DNA of 64,000 nucleotides from Rhodococcus sp. P-2 (GTDB taxonomy: Bacteria; Actinomycetota; Actinomycetes; Mycobacteriales; Mycobacteriaceae), in assembly GCF_016598535.1 (NCBI RefSeq), contig NZ_CP066779.1, positions 4,152,053 through 4,216,052 of the forward strand. The letters are read 5' to 3'. Of this stretch, positions 26,620 to 35,777 are shown in pieces. The position numbers were made by a program, and so were the translations under genes. The notes under the pieces were generated by a model. The model did not search any database. It saw only the letters and a list, made by a program, of their open reading frames with translations, and was not told the DNA's origin. Each line of letters starts with the position of its first letter. Positions within the stretch are counted from its first letter, which is position 1.

Positions 26620-27301
26620 CGAGAAGTCCTCCCAGTTCGGATGCCGACGATACGGAGCGAAACGCTTGCCGCGCTTCCTCGGCGGAACCGTAGCCCCATT
26701 CGACGACGACGGTGGGGATGCCGTACTTCGCGGCGCCGAGGACGTCGTGATCACGATCGCCGATCATCAACACGTCGGGGGTTCCGCCGTCGGCGGCGAG
26801 GACGGGTGTGATCCCGAGTGAGGTCAGCGAGTGTGCGATCACATCGGGTTTCGCCCGTCGAGTTCCGTCGTCACTTGCGCCGCCGATGAACTCGAAGTGC
26901 TCGGCCAGACCGAAATGCTCGAGGATACGAATTGCGAACCGCTCCGACTTCGAAGTCGCGACGGCCAGTCGGGTGCCGCTCGCGCGAGCCTTACCCAGCA
27001 CGACGTCCATGCCCTCGTACACCGAGTTCTCCTGCCACCCGGTCGCGTCATAGCGCTCGATGTACGCGGCGATCGCCCGGTCCACGTCCGCCGGGGCCAT
27101 ACCGAGTGACCTGAAGGTGTCGACCATCGGTGGGCCGATCACCGATGCCAACATCGCTTCCGTCGGCTCCGGATGGCCGACAGTTGCCAACGCATGTCGG
27201 AAGCCGCCGTGGATGCCGGGAGCGGAATCGGTGATGGTTCCGTCCAGATCGAACAGAACTACCGGAAAACGGTCGAGGGGTGGTGTCGTCACGGCACTCA
27301 T
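26606..27301 (-). CDS. ptkA: HAD-superfamily hydrolase, PtkA orthologue
   Basis: A 231-residue haloacid-dehalogenase fold protein with the catalytic motif VLFDLDGTITDS, motif II (LAVATSKSE) and motif III (MIGDRDHDVLGA). The family is phosphoglycolate-phosphatase-like, but the M. tuberculosis gene in this position (Rv2232) encodes PtkA, reported as a protein tyrosine kinase acting on PtpA. Direct overlap with ptpA on the same strand supports the pair working together. Whether this protein is a kinase, a phosphatase or both cannot be decided from sequence. Confidence 0.85.
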   Translation of the reverse strand: MSAVTTPPLDRFPVVLFDLDGTITDSAPGIHGGFRHALATVGHPEPTEAMLASVIGPPMVDTFRSLGMAPADVDRAIAAYIERYDATGWQENSVYEGMDVVLGKARASGTRLAVATSKSERFAIRILEHFGLAEHFEFIGGASDDGTRRAKPDVIAHSLTSLGITPVLAADGGTPDVLMIGDRDHDVLGAAKYGIPTVVVEWGYGSAEEARQAFRSVSSASELGGLLDGRL

Positions 27302-27357
27302 TGTCCCGGACGGCAGGGGTGATGTCCGCGCACGGTGCTCGACCGTAGGCTGACCGG

Positions 27358-28392
27358 GTGAGTACCGGAACGGTTGACCTGGAGAGCTTGAGACATCACG
27401 GCGATGTCGAAGCGGAGCCCGGGTTGCTCGATTTTGCCGTCAACGTCCAAGGCTCCGGCCCACCGAAGTGGTTGCGGGATCGACTGGCCGCAGGGCTGTC
27501 GACGCTCGGTTCGTACCCGTCGGCCGCAGCGGAACTGAAAGCCCGCGAAACGGTCGCGCAGCGGCACGGGCGCCGGCCCGAAGAGGTGCTGTTGCTCTCG
27601 GGCGGTGCCGAGGGATTCGCGATGCTGCCGCGCCTGGGCTCTCGTTCGGCAGCGCTGATCCATCCGTCGTTCACCGAGCCGGAACTGGCGCTGCGAGAGG
27701 CCGGTGTGCCGGTGACGCAGGTGATTCTGGAGCCGCCTTTCGAGCTTCGGACCGCACAGATACCCGAATCCGCGGACCTTGTCGTTCTCGGCAATCCGAC
27801 CAACCCGACGTCCGTGCTTCACCCCAAAGCCGATGTGTTGGCATTGCGTCGGCCGGGCCGGATCCTGGTGGTGGACGAGGCCTTCGGCGATGCGGTGCCC
27901 GGCGAAACGGAGAGCGTCGCCGGTGTCGAGTCGGCGGATGTACTGGTGCTTCGGAGCCTGACCAAGACGTGGGCGCTCGCCGGATTGCGGTGTGGGTACG
28001 CGATCGGCTCTCCGGATCTTCTCGCTCGACTCACTCACGGCCGAGCCCACTGGCCATTGGGCAGTCTGCAGATCGAGGCCATCACGGCATGCTGCGAACC
28101 GTTCGCGGTCGAGCAGTCGAGGGTCAAAGCCGAAGCGATTGCCGTGGACCGCCGAGACATGTCCCGGCGGCTGACCGAGATCGGGATTGCCGTGCACGAA
28201 CCCGCTGCGGGGCCGTTCGTGCTCATCGACGTCCGTGACGGCGCCACGATGCGGGAGCACCTGCGTGCCCGCGGTATCGCCGTCCGCCGGTGCGACACCT
28301 TTCCCGGACTCGGCCCGGATCAGTTGCGTGTGGCCGTCCGTCCAGCCGAGCAGGTTTCGGTACTGATCGAAGCGATGAAGGAGATCTTGTGA
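27358..28392 (+). CDS. cobC: CobC-type class I/II aminotransferase (threonine-phosphate decarboxylase-like)
   Basis: A 344-residue PLP-dependent enzyme of the histidinol-phosphate aminotransferase/CobD-CobC group. The N-terminal [16 protein letters not shown] matches the family entry. The substrate-side motif is [11 protein letters not shown], and the PLP lysine lies in [18 protein letters not shown]. It probably makes the aminopropanol phosphate arm of cobalamin for CobD; it corresponds to Rv2231c. The GTG start faces ptkA head to head with 56 bases between. Its stop overlaps the next gene (GTGA). Confidence 0.85.
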   Translation: MSTGTVDLESLRHHGDVEAEPGLLDFAVNVQGSGPPKWLRDRLAAGLSTLGSYPSAAAELKARETVAQRHGRRPEEVLLLSGGAEGFAMLPRLGSRSAALIHPSFTEPELALREAGVPVTQVILEPPFELRTAQIPESADLVVLGNPTNPTSVLHPKADVLALRRPGRILVVDEAFGDAVPGETESVAGVESADVLVLRSLTKTWALAGLRCGYAIGSPDLLARLTHGRAHWPLGSLQIEAITACCEPFAVEQSRVKAEAIAVDRRDMSRRLTEIGIAVHEPAAGPFVLIDVRDGATMREHLRARGIAVRRCDTFPGLGPDQLRVAVRPAEQVSVLIEAMKEIL

Positions 28393-29522
28393 GCGGCGCA
28401 ACTCTTGCGGACGTCATGGCCGTGCTGGAATCCGCTTATCCGCCGGCCCTGGCGGAATCGTGGGATTCGGTCGGTCTGGTCTGCGGCGATCCGGCCGACG
28501 CGGTGACGCGAGTGGTTTTCGCGGTGGATCCGACCGAGGCAGTGGTCGACGACGCCATCGCCTCCGGTGCCGACCTTCTGGTCGTTCACCATCCACTTCT
28601 GCTGCGTGGGGTGGACACCGTCGGCGCTCACACGCCCAAGGGTGCGCTGGTCCACAAACTCATCAAAGCCGGGTGTGCGCTGTTCTCGGCGCACACCAAT
28701 GCGGACTCCGCCGACCCTGGAGTGTCCGACGCGTTGGCGCAGGCTCTGGGCCTGACCGTGCTGCGCCCGATCGAACCCAAGCCGACGCAGCCGCTCGACA
28801 AGTGGGTCGTCGTGGTTCCGGTGGAGAATGCATCGGCCGTGCAGGATGCACTTTTCGAGGCCGGGGCTGGGCGGATCGGTGACTACAGCCAGTGCAGTTG
28901 GACGGTCACCGGTACGGGTCAGTTCTTGCCAGCCGACGGTGCGAATCCGACGATCGGGACTGTGGGCGCTGTGGAGCAGGTTCGCGAGGATCGTGTGGAA
29001 GTGATTGCCCCACGCGGAAAGCGAAGTGCGGTGCTGGGCGCATTGCGTGCCGCCCACCCGTACGAGGAACCAGCCTTCGATGTCTTCGAACTCGCAGCGT
29101 TCCCCAGTTCGCTCGGTCTGGGGCGGGTGGGTGAGCTCGAGCACCCCGAAACGTTGCGAGAGTTCACGGCGAGAGTAGCGCGCTCACTGCCCTCGACCGA
29201 GTGGGGTGTTCGCGCGGCCGGAGATCCAGACGCAACCGTTCGTACCGTGGCGGTGTGCGGCGGTTCCGGCGACTCGTATCTGGACGTGGTGGCGGCGCTG
29301 GGCGCCGACGTCTACGTCACTGCGGACCTGCGGCATCATCCCGCGGACGAGCATCTTCGTGCCGGTGGCCCGGCACTGGTCGACGTCGCCCATTGGGCTA
29401 GTGAATACCCGTGGTGTGCGCAGGCGAAATCGGTGCTCGACGCCGCGTTTGCCGACAATCCGGGGTGGGAAAGCCGGGTTTCGACAATTCGCACCGATCC
29501 GTGGTGTTTGAGTGCGCATTAG
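28389..29522 (+). CDS. NIF3/YbgI-type metal-binding protein (GTP cyclohydrolase I type 2 homologue)
   Basis: A 377-residue NIF3 family protein. The two halves of the metal site are visible: [15 protein letters not shown] near residue 60 and [12 protein letters not shown] near the C-terminus. Between them is the PII-like insert found in the longer members ([19 protein letters not shown]). The family is a conserved hexameric dinuclear metal protein whose function remains unclear. GTG 28389 overlaps the cobC stop; the open frame upstream is a shadow of cobC. It corresponds in position to Rv2230c. Confidence 0.9.
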   Translation: MSGATLADVMAVLESAYPPALAESWDSVGLVCGDPADAVTRVVFAVDPTEAVVDDAIASGADLLVVHHPLLLRGVDTVGAHTPKGALVHKLIKAGCALFSAHTNADSADPGVSDALAQALGLTVLRPIEPKPTQPLDKWVVVVPVENASAVQDALFEAGAGRIGDYSQCSWTVTGTGQFLPADGANPTIGTVGAVEQVREDRVEVIAPRGKRSAVLGALRAAHPYEEPAFDVFELAAFPSSLGLGRVGELEHPETLREFTARVARSLPSTEWGVRAAGDPDATVRTVAVCGGSGDSYLDVVAALGADVYVTADLRHHPADEHLRAGGPALVDVAHWASEYPWCAQAKSVLDAAFADNPGWESRVSTIRTDPWCLSAH

Positions 29523-29630
29523 TGCAGCGCTCTGCAAGGTACGGTTGCACGAACAATTCAAGAGCAGTTCTTCGAGAGCCGTCCTTCGCGAGCACTGCCG
29601 ACATCGGACTTACAGCAGGAGTTATACAGC

Positions 29631-30368
29631 GTGAACGTCGAACCACAGGTGCAATCCAAGCTTCTCGACCTCGCCGGGGTGGATGCTGAGCTCACTCGGA
29701 TCACCCACCGACGCGGAGCGCTTCCCGAGCAGCAGGAAGTCGAACGTCTCGAGGCCGAGCGAATCAGCCGTAAAGACGCGTCCGTAGCCGTCGAAATCCA
29801 GATCGACGACATCGATCGCGACATCCGCAAGCTCGAAGGCGAGGTCGACGCTGTTCGTCAGCGTGAGGATCGTGACCGCACGCTGTTGCAGAGTGGGTCG
29901 GTCGGGGCGAAGCAGCTCACCGAACTCGAACACGAACTCGGCAGCCTGGTCAGGCGGCAGGGGCTCCTCGAGGACGAGTTGCTCGAAGTGATGGAGCAGC
30001 GTGAGGCATTGCAGGCCGATCACGATCACGCCGGTGCCCAGCTGTCCCAGGCCGAAGAAGAGCTGATCGACGCCAAGCGTCGCCGTGACGACGCCGTCGC
30101 CGATCTGGACAAGGCGCAAGAGCGTTGCGCCGCCGATCGCGAACGACTCGTCGGTGAATTCCCCGCCGATTTCCTTGCTGTCTACGAGAAGCAGCGCACC
30201 CTGGGCGGACCGGGCGCGGCGCTTCTGCAGGCACGCCGATGTGGCGCTTGCCGGATCGAGATCGACCGCGGCGAGATCTCCCGAATCGCCGCGACGCCCG
30301 CCGACGTCGTCGTTCGTTGCCCAGAGTGCAATGCAATCATGGTGCGTACCAAGGAGTCCGGTCTGTGA
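29631..30368 (+). CDS. Coiled-coil zinc-ribbon protein (zf-RING_7 / CT398-like)
   Basis: A 245-residue protein with a long antiparallel coiled-coil hairpin (about residues 15-190: QQEVERLEAERISRKDA, ELEHELGSLVRRQGLLED) and a C-terminal four-cysteine zinc ribbon (CGACRIEIDRG ... CPECNAIMVRT). This is the CT398/zf-RING_7 architecture, proposed to bind nucleic acid or act as a scaffold; no precise role is proven. It corresponds to Rv2229c. The stop overlaps the start of the RNase H fusion gene, so the two are coupled. Confidence 0.9.
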   Translation: MNVEPQVQSKLLDLAGVDAELTRITHRRGALPEQQEVERLEAERISRKDASVAVEIQIDDIDRDIRKLEGEVDAVRQREDRDRTLLQSGSVGAKQLTELEHELGSLVRRQGLLEDELLEVMEQREALQADHDHAGAQLSQAEEELIDAKRRRDDAVADLDKAQERCAADRERLVGEFPADFLAVYEKQRTLGGPGAALLQARRCGACRIEIDRGEISRIAATPADVVVRCPECNAIMVRTKESGL

Positions 30369-31489
30369 GTCCCACGCAGGTCATCGTCGAGGCCGACGGT
30401 GGATCGCGCGGCAACCCCGGCCCGGCCGGCTACGGTGCCGTGGTCTTCGACTCCAACCGCTCGGTGTTGGCCGAACGCAAGGAAAGCATCGGAATCGCGA
30501 CCAACAACGTCGCCGAGTACCGCGGACTGATCGCAGGGTTGACTGCCGCCGGTGAACTCGGAGCGTCGACGGTCGACGTCCGCATGGACTCCAAGCTGGT
30601 CGTCGAGCAGATGTCCGGGCGATGGAAGGTCAAGCACCCGGACATGATTCCGCTGCAGCGACGCGCTGCCGAGTTGGCGACGCAGTTCTCGCGCGTTACC
30701 TACACGTGGATTCCGCGCGGCGAGAATTCTCATGCCGATCGTCTTGCCAACGAGGCGATGGACGCGGCTGCCGGCATCGAGAGCGCGGCCCCCGCACCTG
30801 TTGCACCCGCCGCGCCGTCCGAAGAGACATCGGAGCCTCAGATCGCCGGCTCTCCCGGATGGATCGCCACCACCGGCAAGCCGACACGAATGTTGTTGCT
30901 ACGTCACGGACAGACAGCGATGTCGGTCGATCGCCGCTACTCCGGGCGCGGCAATCCGGAGCTCACGGAACTGGGCCGCGCGCAGGCTGCCGGCGCGGCC
31001 GGACGCTTCGGGAACCGCGGCGGTATCGACGCCATCGTCTGCTCACCCCTCGGCAGAACCCGTGAGACGGCAGAGGCATCGGCGCGCGTGCTCGGTCTTC
31101 CCGTCGTCGAGCACAAGGGTTTGATCGAAACCGATTTCGGCGACTGGGACGGACTCACGTTCCGCGAGGCAGCCGAGCGCGACCCGGACCTGCATCGCGA
31201 ATGGCTCTCGGACACTTCGGTGCGTCCACCCGGCGGCGAGAGTTTCGACGAGGTGCGAGAACGAGTCGTCGCCGCGCGCGACGACCTGATCTCGACCTAC
31301 GGCGGCGCGACGCTGTTGGTCGTCTCTCACGTCACCCCGATCAAGACTTTGGTGCAGTTGGCGCTCGATGCCGGGCCGTCGTTGCTGTACCGCTTGCATC
31401 TGGACCTGGCGTCGCTGAGCATCACCGAGTTCTACCCCGACGGGGGAGCCTCGGTCCGGTTGGTCAACGACACGTCACACCTTCGCTGA
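30365..31489 (+). CDS. Bifunctional RNase HI / histidine acid phosphatase (CobC-like) fusion
   Basis: A 374-residue two-domain enzyme. Residues 1-140 form an RNase HI domain with the acidic residues in VEADGGSRGNPGPAG, NNVAEYRGLIAGL and DSKLVVEQM, degrading RNA in RNA-DNA hybrids. After an Ala/Pro linker, residues 175-374 form a phosphoglycerate-mutase-like phosphatase with the RHGQT catalytic motif (LLLRHGQTAMSVD) and second histidine in VVSHVTPIKTL. The same fusion is Rv2228c of M. tuberculosis, where the phosphatase part acts as alpha-ribazole phosphatase in cobalamin synthesis. GTG 30365 overlaps the preceding stop. Confidence 0.93.
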   Translation: MSPTQVIVEADGGSRGNPGPAGYGAVVFDSNRSVLAERKESIGIATNNVAEYRGLIAGLTAAGELGASTVDVRMDSKLVVEQMSGRWKVKHPDMIPLQRRAAELATQFSRVTYTWIPRGENSHADRLANEAMDAAAGIESAAPAPVAPAAPSEETSEPQIAGSPGWIATTGKPTRMLLLRHGQTAMSVDRRYSGRGNPELTELGRAQAAGAAGRFGNRGGIDAIVCSPLGRTRETAEASARVLGLPVVEHKGLIETDFGDWDGLTFREAAERDPDLHREWLSDTSVRPPGGESFDEVRERVVAARDDLISTYGGATLLVVSHVTPIKTLVQLALDAGPSLLYRLHLDLASLSITEFYPDGGASVRLVNDTSHLR

Positions 31490-31518
31490 AAGAACCCTGA
31501 CGGCTGATCAGCCTCTGA

Positions 31519-32754
31519 TCAGATCACCAGCCACAGGGCACTCACGGCGGCGAGCAGCGTCAGTGGCGTCGTGATGATCCCGAGCAGAGTGAATGTCGCC
31601 AGCGTGGGCGGTGCGCCCGCGCTGGTGGCAACTCGTCGCCAGAGCATAGTGGCGAGAGAGCCCACGTAGGTGAGGTTGGGGCCGAGGTTGACGCCGATCA
31701 ACATCGCGAGCACCAGAGCTGGAGGTGCCGCCGTTCCGAGCGCCGCGATCATCAGCAAGGTTGCCGGCAGGTTGTTGACGAGATTGGACGCAACCGCCGC
31801 TACCGCGGCGACAAAGAGCAGTGAGCCGTAGCTGGTGTCGCCTGGCAGGATCTGCGCAATCCATTCGCCCACCGGCCCGTTCGCGACGCCGGCGACGATG
31901 ATCCCGAGAACCAGGACGAACGCGCAGAACCAGAGGTCGGCAGCGTAGATCATCTTGGCGGCGGTCGTACGGTGCCGAGCCAGAGCGATCGCTCCCAGGA
32001 CACTCGCACCCACCACGGCGATCCAGGCGGGTTCGATCCCGAAGAAACCCGAAACCGCGAAACCGAGCAGCGTCAGTCCGATCAGCGTCAGCGGCAGAAT
32101 CGGCGCAGGCGCAGATCTGGCTGCCGCAGGCGGATCTGCACTGTGGTCCCGCACGAGTTCCGAACGAAAGAACAGTCGAAAGATCAGATATTCGACAGCG
32201 ATCGTCACGACCCACGGCAACGCCATCAATGCGGTGAAGTGCAAGAACGTCAAACCTGTTGCAGCAAAAGCGATGAGGTTGGTCAGGTTCGACACCGGCA
32301 GGAGCGTCGACGCCGAGTTCGACAGGTGCGCACTGGCATAGGAATGGGGCCGCGGACTTGCTCCGATGGATCGTGCGGCCGCGATCACTGCGGGCGTCAG
32401 CAGCACGACGGTGGCGTCGAGGCTCAGGACCGCCGTGGTCAGGGCAGCGGCGCCGAATACGTACATCAGCAACCGCTGCGGATCGGCAAGGGATTTTTGC
32501 TGCAGGATCTGGCTGACCCAGCGAAAGACGCCGAGTGCGTCCGCGGCATGAGCGAGAACCAGCACGGCAACCAGGAAGACGACGGTGGGTGCCATGCTCG
32601 TCAGTTCTTCGCGGGCTTCGTCGAGAGTGACGATGCCGGTCAGGAGAACGACGACGGCTGCCGGCCCGGCGATGACGATCTCGGGGAGCCCGCGTGGACG
32701 CAGTATCGCAAAGACGAGGACGAGGGCGACGAGCAGGATCGGTAGAAGAGTCAC
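31519..32754 (-). CDS. ArsB/NhaD-type permease (SLC13/ion-transporter superfamily)
   Basis: A 411-residue protein with about ten to twelve membrane segments, starting MTLLPILLVALVLVFAILRP. The stretch SNSASTLLPVSNLTNLIAF and the later NLVNNLPATLLM are the paired intramembrane motifs of ArsB-like carriers, which export arsenite or exchange anions and protons. There is no arsenate reductase or ArsR gene nearby, so arsenic resistance cannot be assumed. It follows 29 bases after the DUF1697 gene on the same strand and converges with the RNase H fusion. Confidence 0.85.
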   Translation of the reverse strand: MTLLPILLVALVLVFAILRPRGLPEIVIAGPAAVVVLLTGIVTLDEAREELTSMAPTVVFLVAVLVLAHAADALGVFRWVSQILQQKSLADPQRLLMYVFGAAALTTAVLSLDATVVLLTPAVIAAARSIGASPRPHSYASAHLSNSASTLLPVSNLTNLIAFAATGLTFLHFTALMALPWVVTIAVEYLIFRLFFRSELVRDHSADPPAAARSAPAPILPLTLIGLTLLGFAVSGFFGIEPAWIAVVGASVLGAIALARHRTTAAKMIYAADLWFCAFVLVLGIIVAGVANGPVGEWIAQILPGDTSYGSLLFVAAVAAVASNLVNNLPATLLMIAALGTAAPPALVLAMLIGVNLGPNLTYVGSLATMLWRRVATSAGAPPTLATFTLLGIITTPLTLLAAVSALWLVI

Positions 32755-32782
32755 GCGTTGGTGCTCCGTGTCGGGGCGAGCG

Positions 32783-33310
32783 TCATTTGAGCAGTTTGTA
32801 GAGCGTGTTCAGATTTCGGGTTGTGGTGAAGGCCTTGAACTTCGGTTTTCCGGTGTTCCTGCCGAACGCGCTCTTGACGGTCTGCCCCTTCTCGACCTCC
32901 CAGTACAGGACTCCGTCGCCGGCCGCCACGCGTTCGACCGAGGCATCGAGTTGCGCTGCCGCAGCGCTCAATTCCTCGAGGATTTCAGGCTCGGAGGCAA
33001 CCATCGCGTAAGCATGCCAACCCTCGCGTTCGCGCTCGAACGGGTAGTTGTCCACGATCGCTCGCAGTGTCGGAATGTCGAGGACGAATACCCAAGCCTC
33101 GTAGCCGAACTCGCGGGCAAGGGCGGATTCGATCTGTTTCTTCAACGACGGGATGTCGGTGCTCGGACTGTCGAACAGAACGTTGCCGGAGGCCAGGACG
33201 GTTTTCACGCCTTCGAATCCGAGGTCACCGAAGACTCTCGCCAGGTCCGCCATCTTGATGTTGATGCCGCCCACGTTGATACCGCGTAGCAGGGCCACGT
33301 ACCGAGTCAT
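32783..33310 (-). CDS. DUF1697 family protein
   Basis: A 175-residue protein of the DUF1697 family, recognised from the N-terminal MTRYVALLRGINVGG, the DLGFEGVKTVLASGNVLF block and the C-terminal KFKAFTTTRNLNTL. It is cytoplasmic and the function is unknown. ATG 33310 is where homology begins; the upstream extension reads antisense through the RNase P RNA gene. It diverges from rnpB with about 50 bases between them. Confidence 0.88.
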   Translation of the reverse strand: MTRYVALLRGINVGGINIKMADLARVFGDLGFEGVKTVLASGNVLFDSPSTDIPSLKKQIESALAREFGYEAWVFVLDIPTLRAIVDNYPFEREREGWHAYAMVASEPEILEELSAAAAQLDASVERVAAGDGVLYWEVEKGQTVKSAFGRNTGKPKFKAFTTTRNLNTLYKLLK

Positions 33311-33347
33311 AAGGTGACCATAGTGCCGACCACCGACAGGCGCCCGG

Positions 33348-33353
33348 TAGCAT
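33348..33353 (+). promoter_or_regulatory. Candidate -10 element of rnpB
   Basis: TAGCAT lies seven bases before the paired 5' end of the RNase P RNA. No clear -35 box is visible, so this is a position-based proposal. Confidence 0.4.
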
Positions 33354-33359
33354 ACGGGG

Positions 33360-33780
<421 letters not shown>

Positions 33781-33799
33781 CCGCGATCTGCACGACAGT

Positions 33800-33842
33800 A
33801 AAAAGGAAGACCCCCACCGGATCGGTGGGGGTCTTCCTTTTT
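33800..33842. terminator. Bidirectional intrinsic terminator of rnpB and the facing small ORF
   Basis: The arms AAAAAGGAAGACCCCCACCG and its exact complement flank a GAT loop, a 20-bp stem beginning in A5 and ending in T5. It can stop transcription on both strands: rnpB from the left and the 33855-33947 ORF from the right. Confidence 0.92.
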
Positions 33843-33854
33843 GGTCGAAAGCTG

Positions 33855-33947
33855 TCAGACAGGCTTGATGACCAGCAGCGTAGCCCAGTACGTTGCCGCG
33901 TCATGGCCCATGAGCGGGAGGAGGTAATCGTAAAGAATTGCGGACAT
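33855..33947 (-). CDS. Candidate 30-residue small protein next to rnpB
   Basis: ATG 33947 opens a 30-codon frame: MSAILYDYLLPLMGHD followed by AATYWATLLVIKPV. A ribosome site GGAG lies five bases before the ATG (TGGAGTGCGCATG). The stop is 12 bases before a strong terminator that also works in this direction, and a possible promoter (34041-34068) lies upstream. The peptide is hydrophobic with two aliphatic/aromatic halves around GHD and may associate with the membrane. It is too short for standard gene calls and no family was recognised. Gene-like signals on both sides make it more than a random frame. Confidence 0.5.
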   Translation of the reverse strand: MSAILYDYLLPLMGHDAATYWATLLVIKPV

Positions 33948-34040
33948 GCGCACTCCATTTTCTGTTCGTAGCTTGTGTTGGGCATTCAAGCAGAACTCAC
34001 CGTTCGAATGTCCGGTTCTCACCTGCCAGGCCAAGTAGAA

Positions 34041-34068
34041 AGAATATCAGTCTCACAGCGATCTACAA
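34041..34068 (-). promoter_or_regulatory. Candidate promoter for the 30-residue ORF
   Basis: On the minus strand TTGTAG (34063-34068) and TATTCT (34041-34046) are spaced by 16 bases, each matching four of six sigma-70-type consensus positions. It would give a leader of roughly 90 bases. Confidence 0.35.
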
Positions 34069-34101
34069 GCTTCTATCTCACTCTGATGTCACACTGTGGA
34101 T

Positions 34102-34287
34102 ATGACTGATGAAGATCGACTCTGGTACTTCGACGTGTCCGACGGTTCCGTCACGCAGGGAAAGGGCGCGTCCTCGCTGACGAGGATGGGGCCGTACCCT
34201 GATCGGGACTCTGCCGAACATGCATTGAAGATCGCGGCCGAACGCAACAAAGCCGCCGATCGGGCAGACGAAGACTGGAACAACTGA
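34102..34287 (+). CDS. Small conserved actinobacterial protein (61 residues)
   Basis: A 61-residue hydrophilic protein: WYFDVSDGSVTQGKG, then RMGPYPDRDSAEHALKIAA and a charged C-terminus ending in two Asn. The RMGPY-x-DRDSAEHAL core resembles a short SPOR-like or metal-free domain seen in many actinobacteria, where it is sometimes mislabelled methionine aminopeptidase. ATG 34102 was preferred; a GTG two codons earlier (34096) is equally possible because no ribosome site is evident. It lies 61 bases upstream of the RNB nuclease gene. The function is unknown. Confidence 0.75.
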   Translation: MTDEDRLWYFDVSDGSVTQGKGASSLTRMGPYPDRDSAEHALKIAAERNKAADRADEDWNN

Positions 34288-34348
34288 GGCTGGAACAACT
34301 GGGACCGGTACAGCTGCTGGACCGGCCCGAACCGATCATGGAGGACGC

Positions 34349-35773
34349 GTGCCCGCAGGTCGAATGATGGTGCAGGGAATCGACTTCGGAGTGGTTCGGG
34401 CGGAATTCGATTTGCCAGGAGCATTCTCGGCCGCGGCGCAGGCCGAGGCCGAGAATGCCGTGGATCGTTTCGGTGCCGGGCGTGTCGACGAAACGGGTAT
34501 CGCCTTCGTGACCATCGACCCTCCCGGATCGATGGACCTCGACCAGGCAGTACACATCGAGAAGACGTCGACCGGGTACGTCGTGCACTACGCGATCGCC
34601 GACGTCGCGGCGGTGGTGTCGCCAGGTGGTGCGCTCGATATCGAAACCCGCAAACGTGGCCAAACCTTCTATCTCCCGGACGGTTCCGTTCCGCTGCATC
34701 CTCGGGCGTTGTCGGAGGGATCGGCGAGTCTGCTGCCGGACGTGGTTCGCCCCGCCGCGCTGTGGCGTATCGAGTTGGATGCCCAAGCCGAGCCCACGTC
34801 GTGGCAGGTGAGGCGAGCTCTGGTGAAATCTGTGGCGCGTCTGGATTATTCGACCGTGCAGCGCGACGCGGACGCGGGCACCTTGCATCCGTCGATCGCC
34901 GCACTACCGGAGTTCGGACGATTGCGCAGTGCCTCGGCGGTTGCCAGGGGCGCCATCGAGCTGAAACTGCCCGAGCAGTCAGTGGTTCGGGAGCAGCCGG
35001 AGGACGAGTCCTCGGTTCGCTGGCGGATCGAGTTGGAGCCACGCACCGAAGCGGACGACTGGAACGCAGAAGTGTCGCTACTGACCGGGATGTGTGCCGG
35101 CCGCATGATGATCGACGCAGGTATCGGGTTGCTTCGCACGCTGCCGCCCGCCGAGGAGTCCGCGGTTCGGACCTTGCGGAGAACTGCAGTGGCGCTGGGT
35201 ATCACGTGGCCGGAGGGGGAAAGCGTCGGGCAGATCCTTGCCGGCCTCGACTCGGGCGAGCCGTCGACGATGGCGCTGATGTCGGTTGCGCCGTCGTTGC
35301 TGCGCGGCGCAGACTACGCGGCCTTCGACGGCCGATTACCGGAGTTGACGGTGCATGCGGGGATCGGAGCGCCCTACGCTCACGTCACGGCTCCGCTACG
35401 CCGCCTGTCCGATCGTTTCAGCACCGAGGTGTGTCTGGCGATCACAGCTGGTACGGCGGTACCGGAATGGGTGCGCACCGCCCTTCCCGAGTTGCCCGAC
35501 ATCATGAGTGGGTCCGACTCACTGGCGAACAAGGTCGACCGCGCGTGCATCGATCTGACCGAGTCCACGCTGCTCGACGGCCGGGTCGGCGAGGTCTTCG
35601 ACGCGGTGGTGATGCGCGCCAAGGACGGAAAGCGCTCGGCGGAAGTGTTTGTCCCGTCGGTCGCCGTGATTGCGAAATGCGTCGGAACGCCCGACGACGG
35701 TGAGCGCGCAAAGGTGCGACTCACCGCCGTCGACACCGTCAAACGGACGGTGGAATTCACGTTCCCGGCGTAG
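34349..35773 (+). CDS. RNB-domain ribonuclease (RNase II/R family, short form)
   Basis: A 474-residue exoribonuclease-type protein with an RNB catalytic domain. The acidic active-site motif is FVTIDPPGSMDLDQAVHIE (about residues 50-68) and the downstream block is YAHVTAPLRRLSDRFSTEVC. Unlike RNase R (over 700 residues) it lacks N-terminal cold-shock domains and has only a short C-terminal beta domain. In the motif the usual DxDDA appears as DLDQA, one acidic residue fewer, which could reduce activity. GTG 34349 is preceded by GGAGGA (34340-34345). It converges with pip, four bases apart. Confidence 0.88.
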   Translation: MPAGRMMVQGIDFGVVRAEFDLPGAFSAAAQAEAENAVDRFGAGRVDETGIAFVTIDPPGSMDLDQAVHIEKTSTGYVVHYAIADVAAVVSPGGALDIETRKRGQTFYLPDGSVPLHPRALSEGSASLLPDVVRPAALWRIELDAQAEPTSWQVRRALVKSVARLDYSTVQRDADAGTLHPSIAALPEFGRLRSASAVARGAIELKLPEQSVVREQPEDESSVRWRIELEPRTEADDWNAEVSLLTGMCAGRMMIDAGIGLLRTLPPAEESAVRTLRRTAVALGITWPEGESVGQILAGLDSGEPSTMALMSVAPSLLRGADYAAFDGRLPELTVHAGIGAPYAHVTAPLRRLSDRFSTEVCLAITAGTAVPEWVRTALPELPDIMSGSDSLANKVDRACIDLTESTLLDGRVGEVFDAVVMRAKDGKRSAEVFVPSVAVIAKCVGTPDDGERAKVRLTAVDTVKRTVEFTFPA

Positions 35774-35777
35774 GGAG

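Noticed and set aside
34096..34287. Methionine aminopeptidase label for the 61-residue gene
   Set aside because: The protein is far too short and has no metal ligands; such labels on this family look like mis-transferred names.
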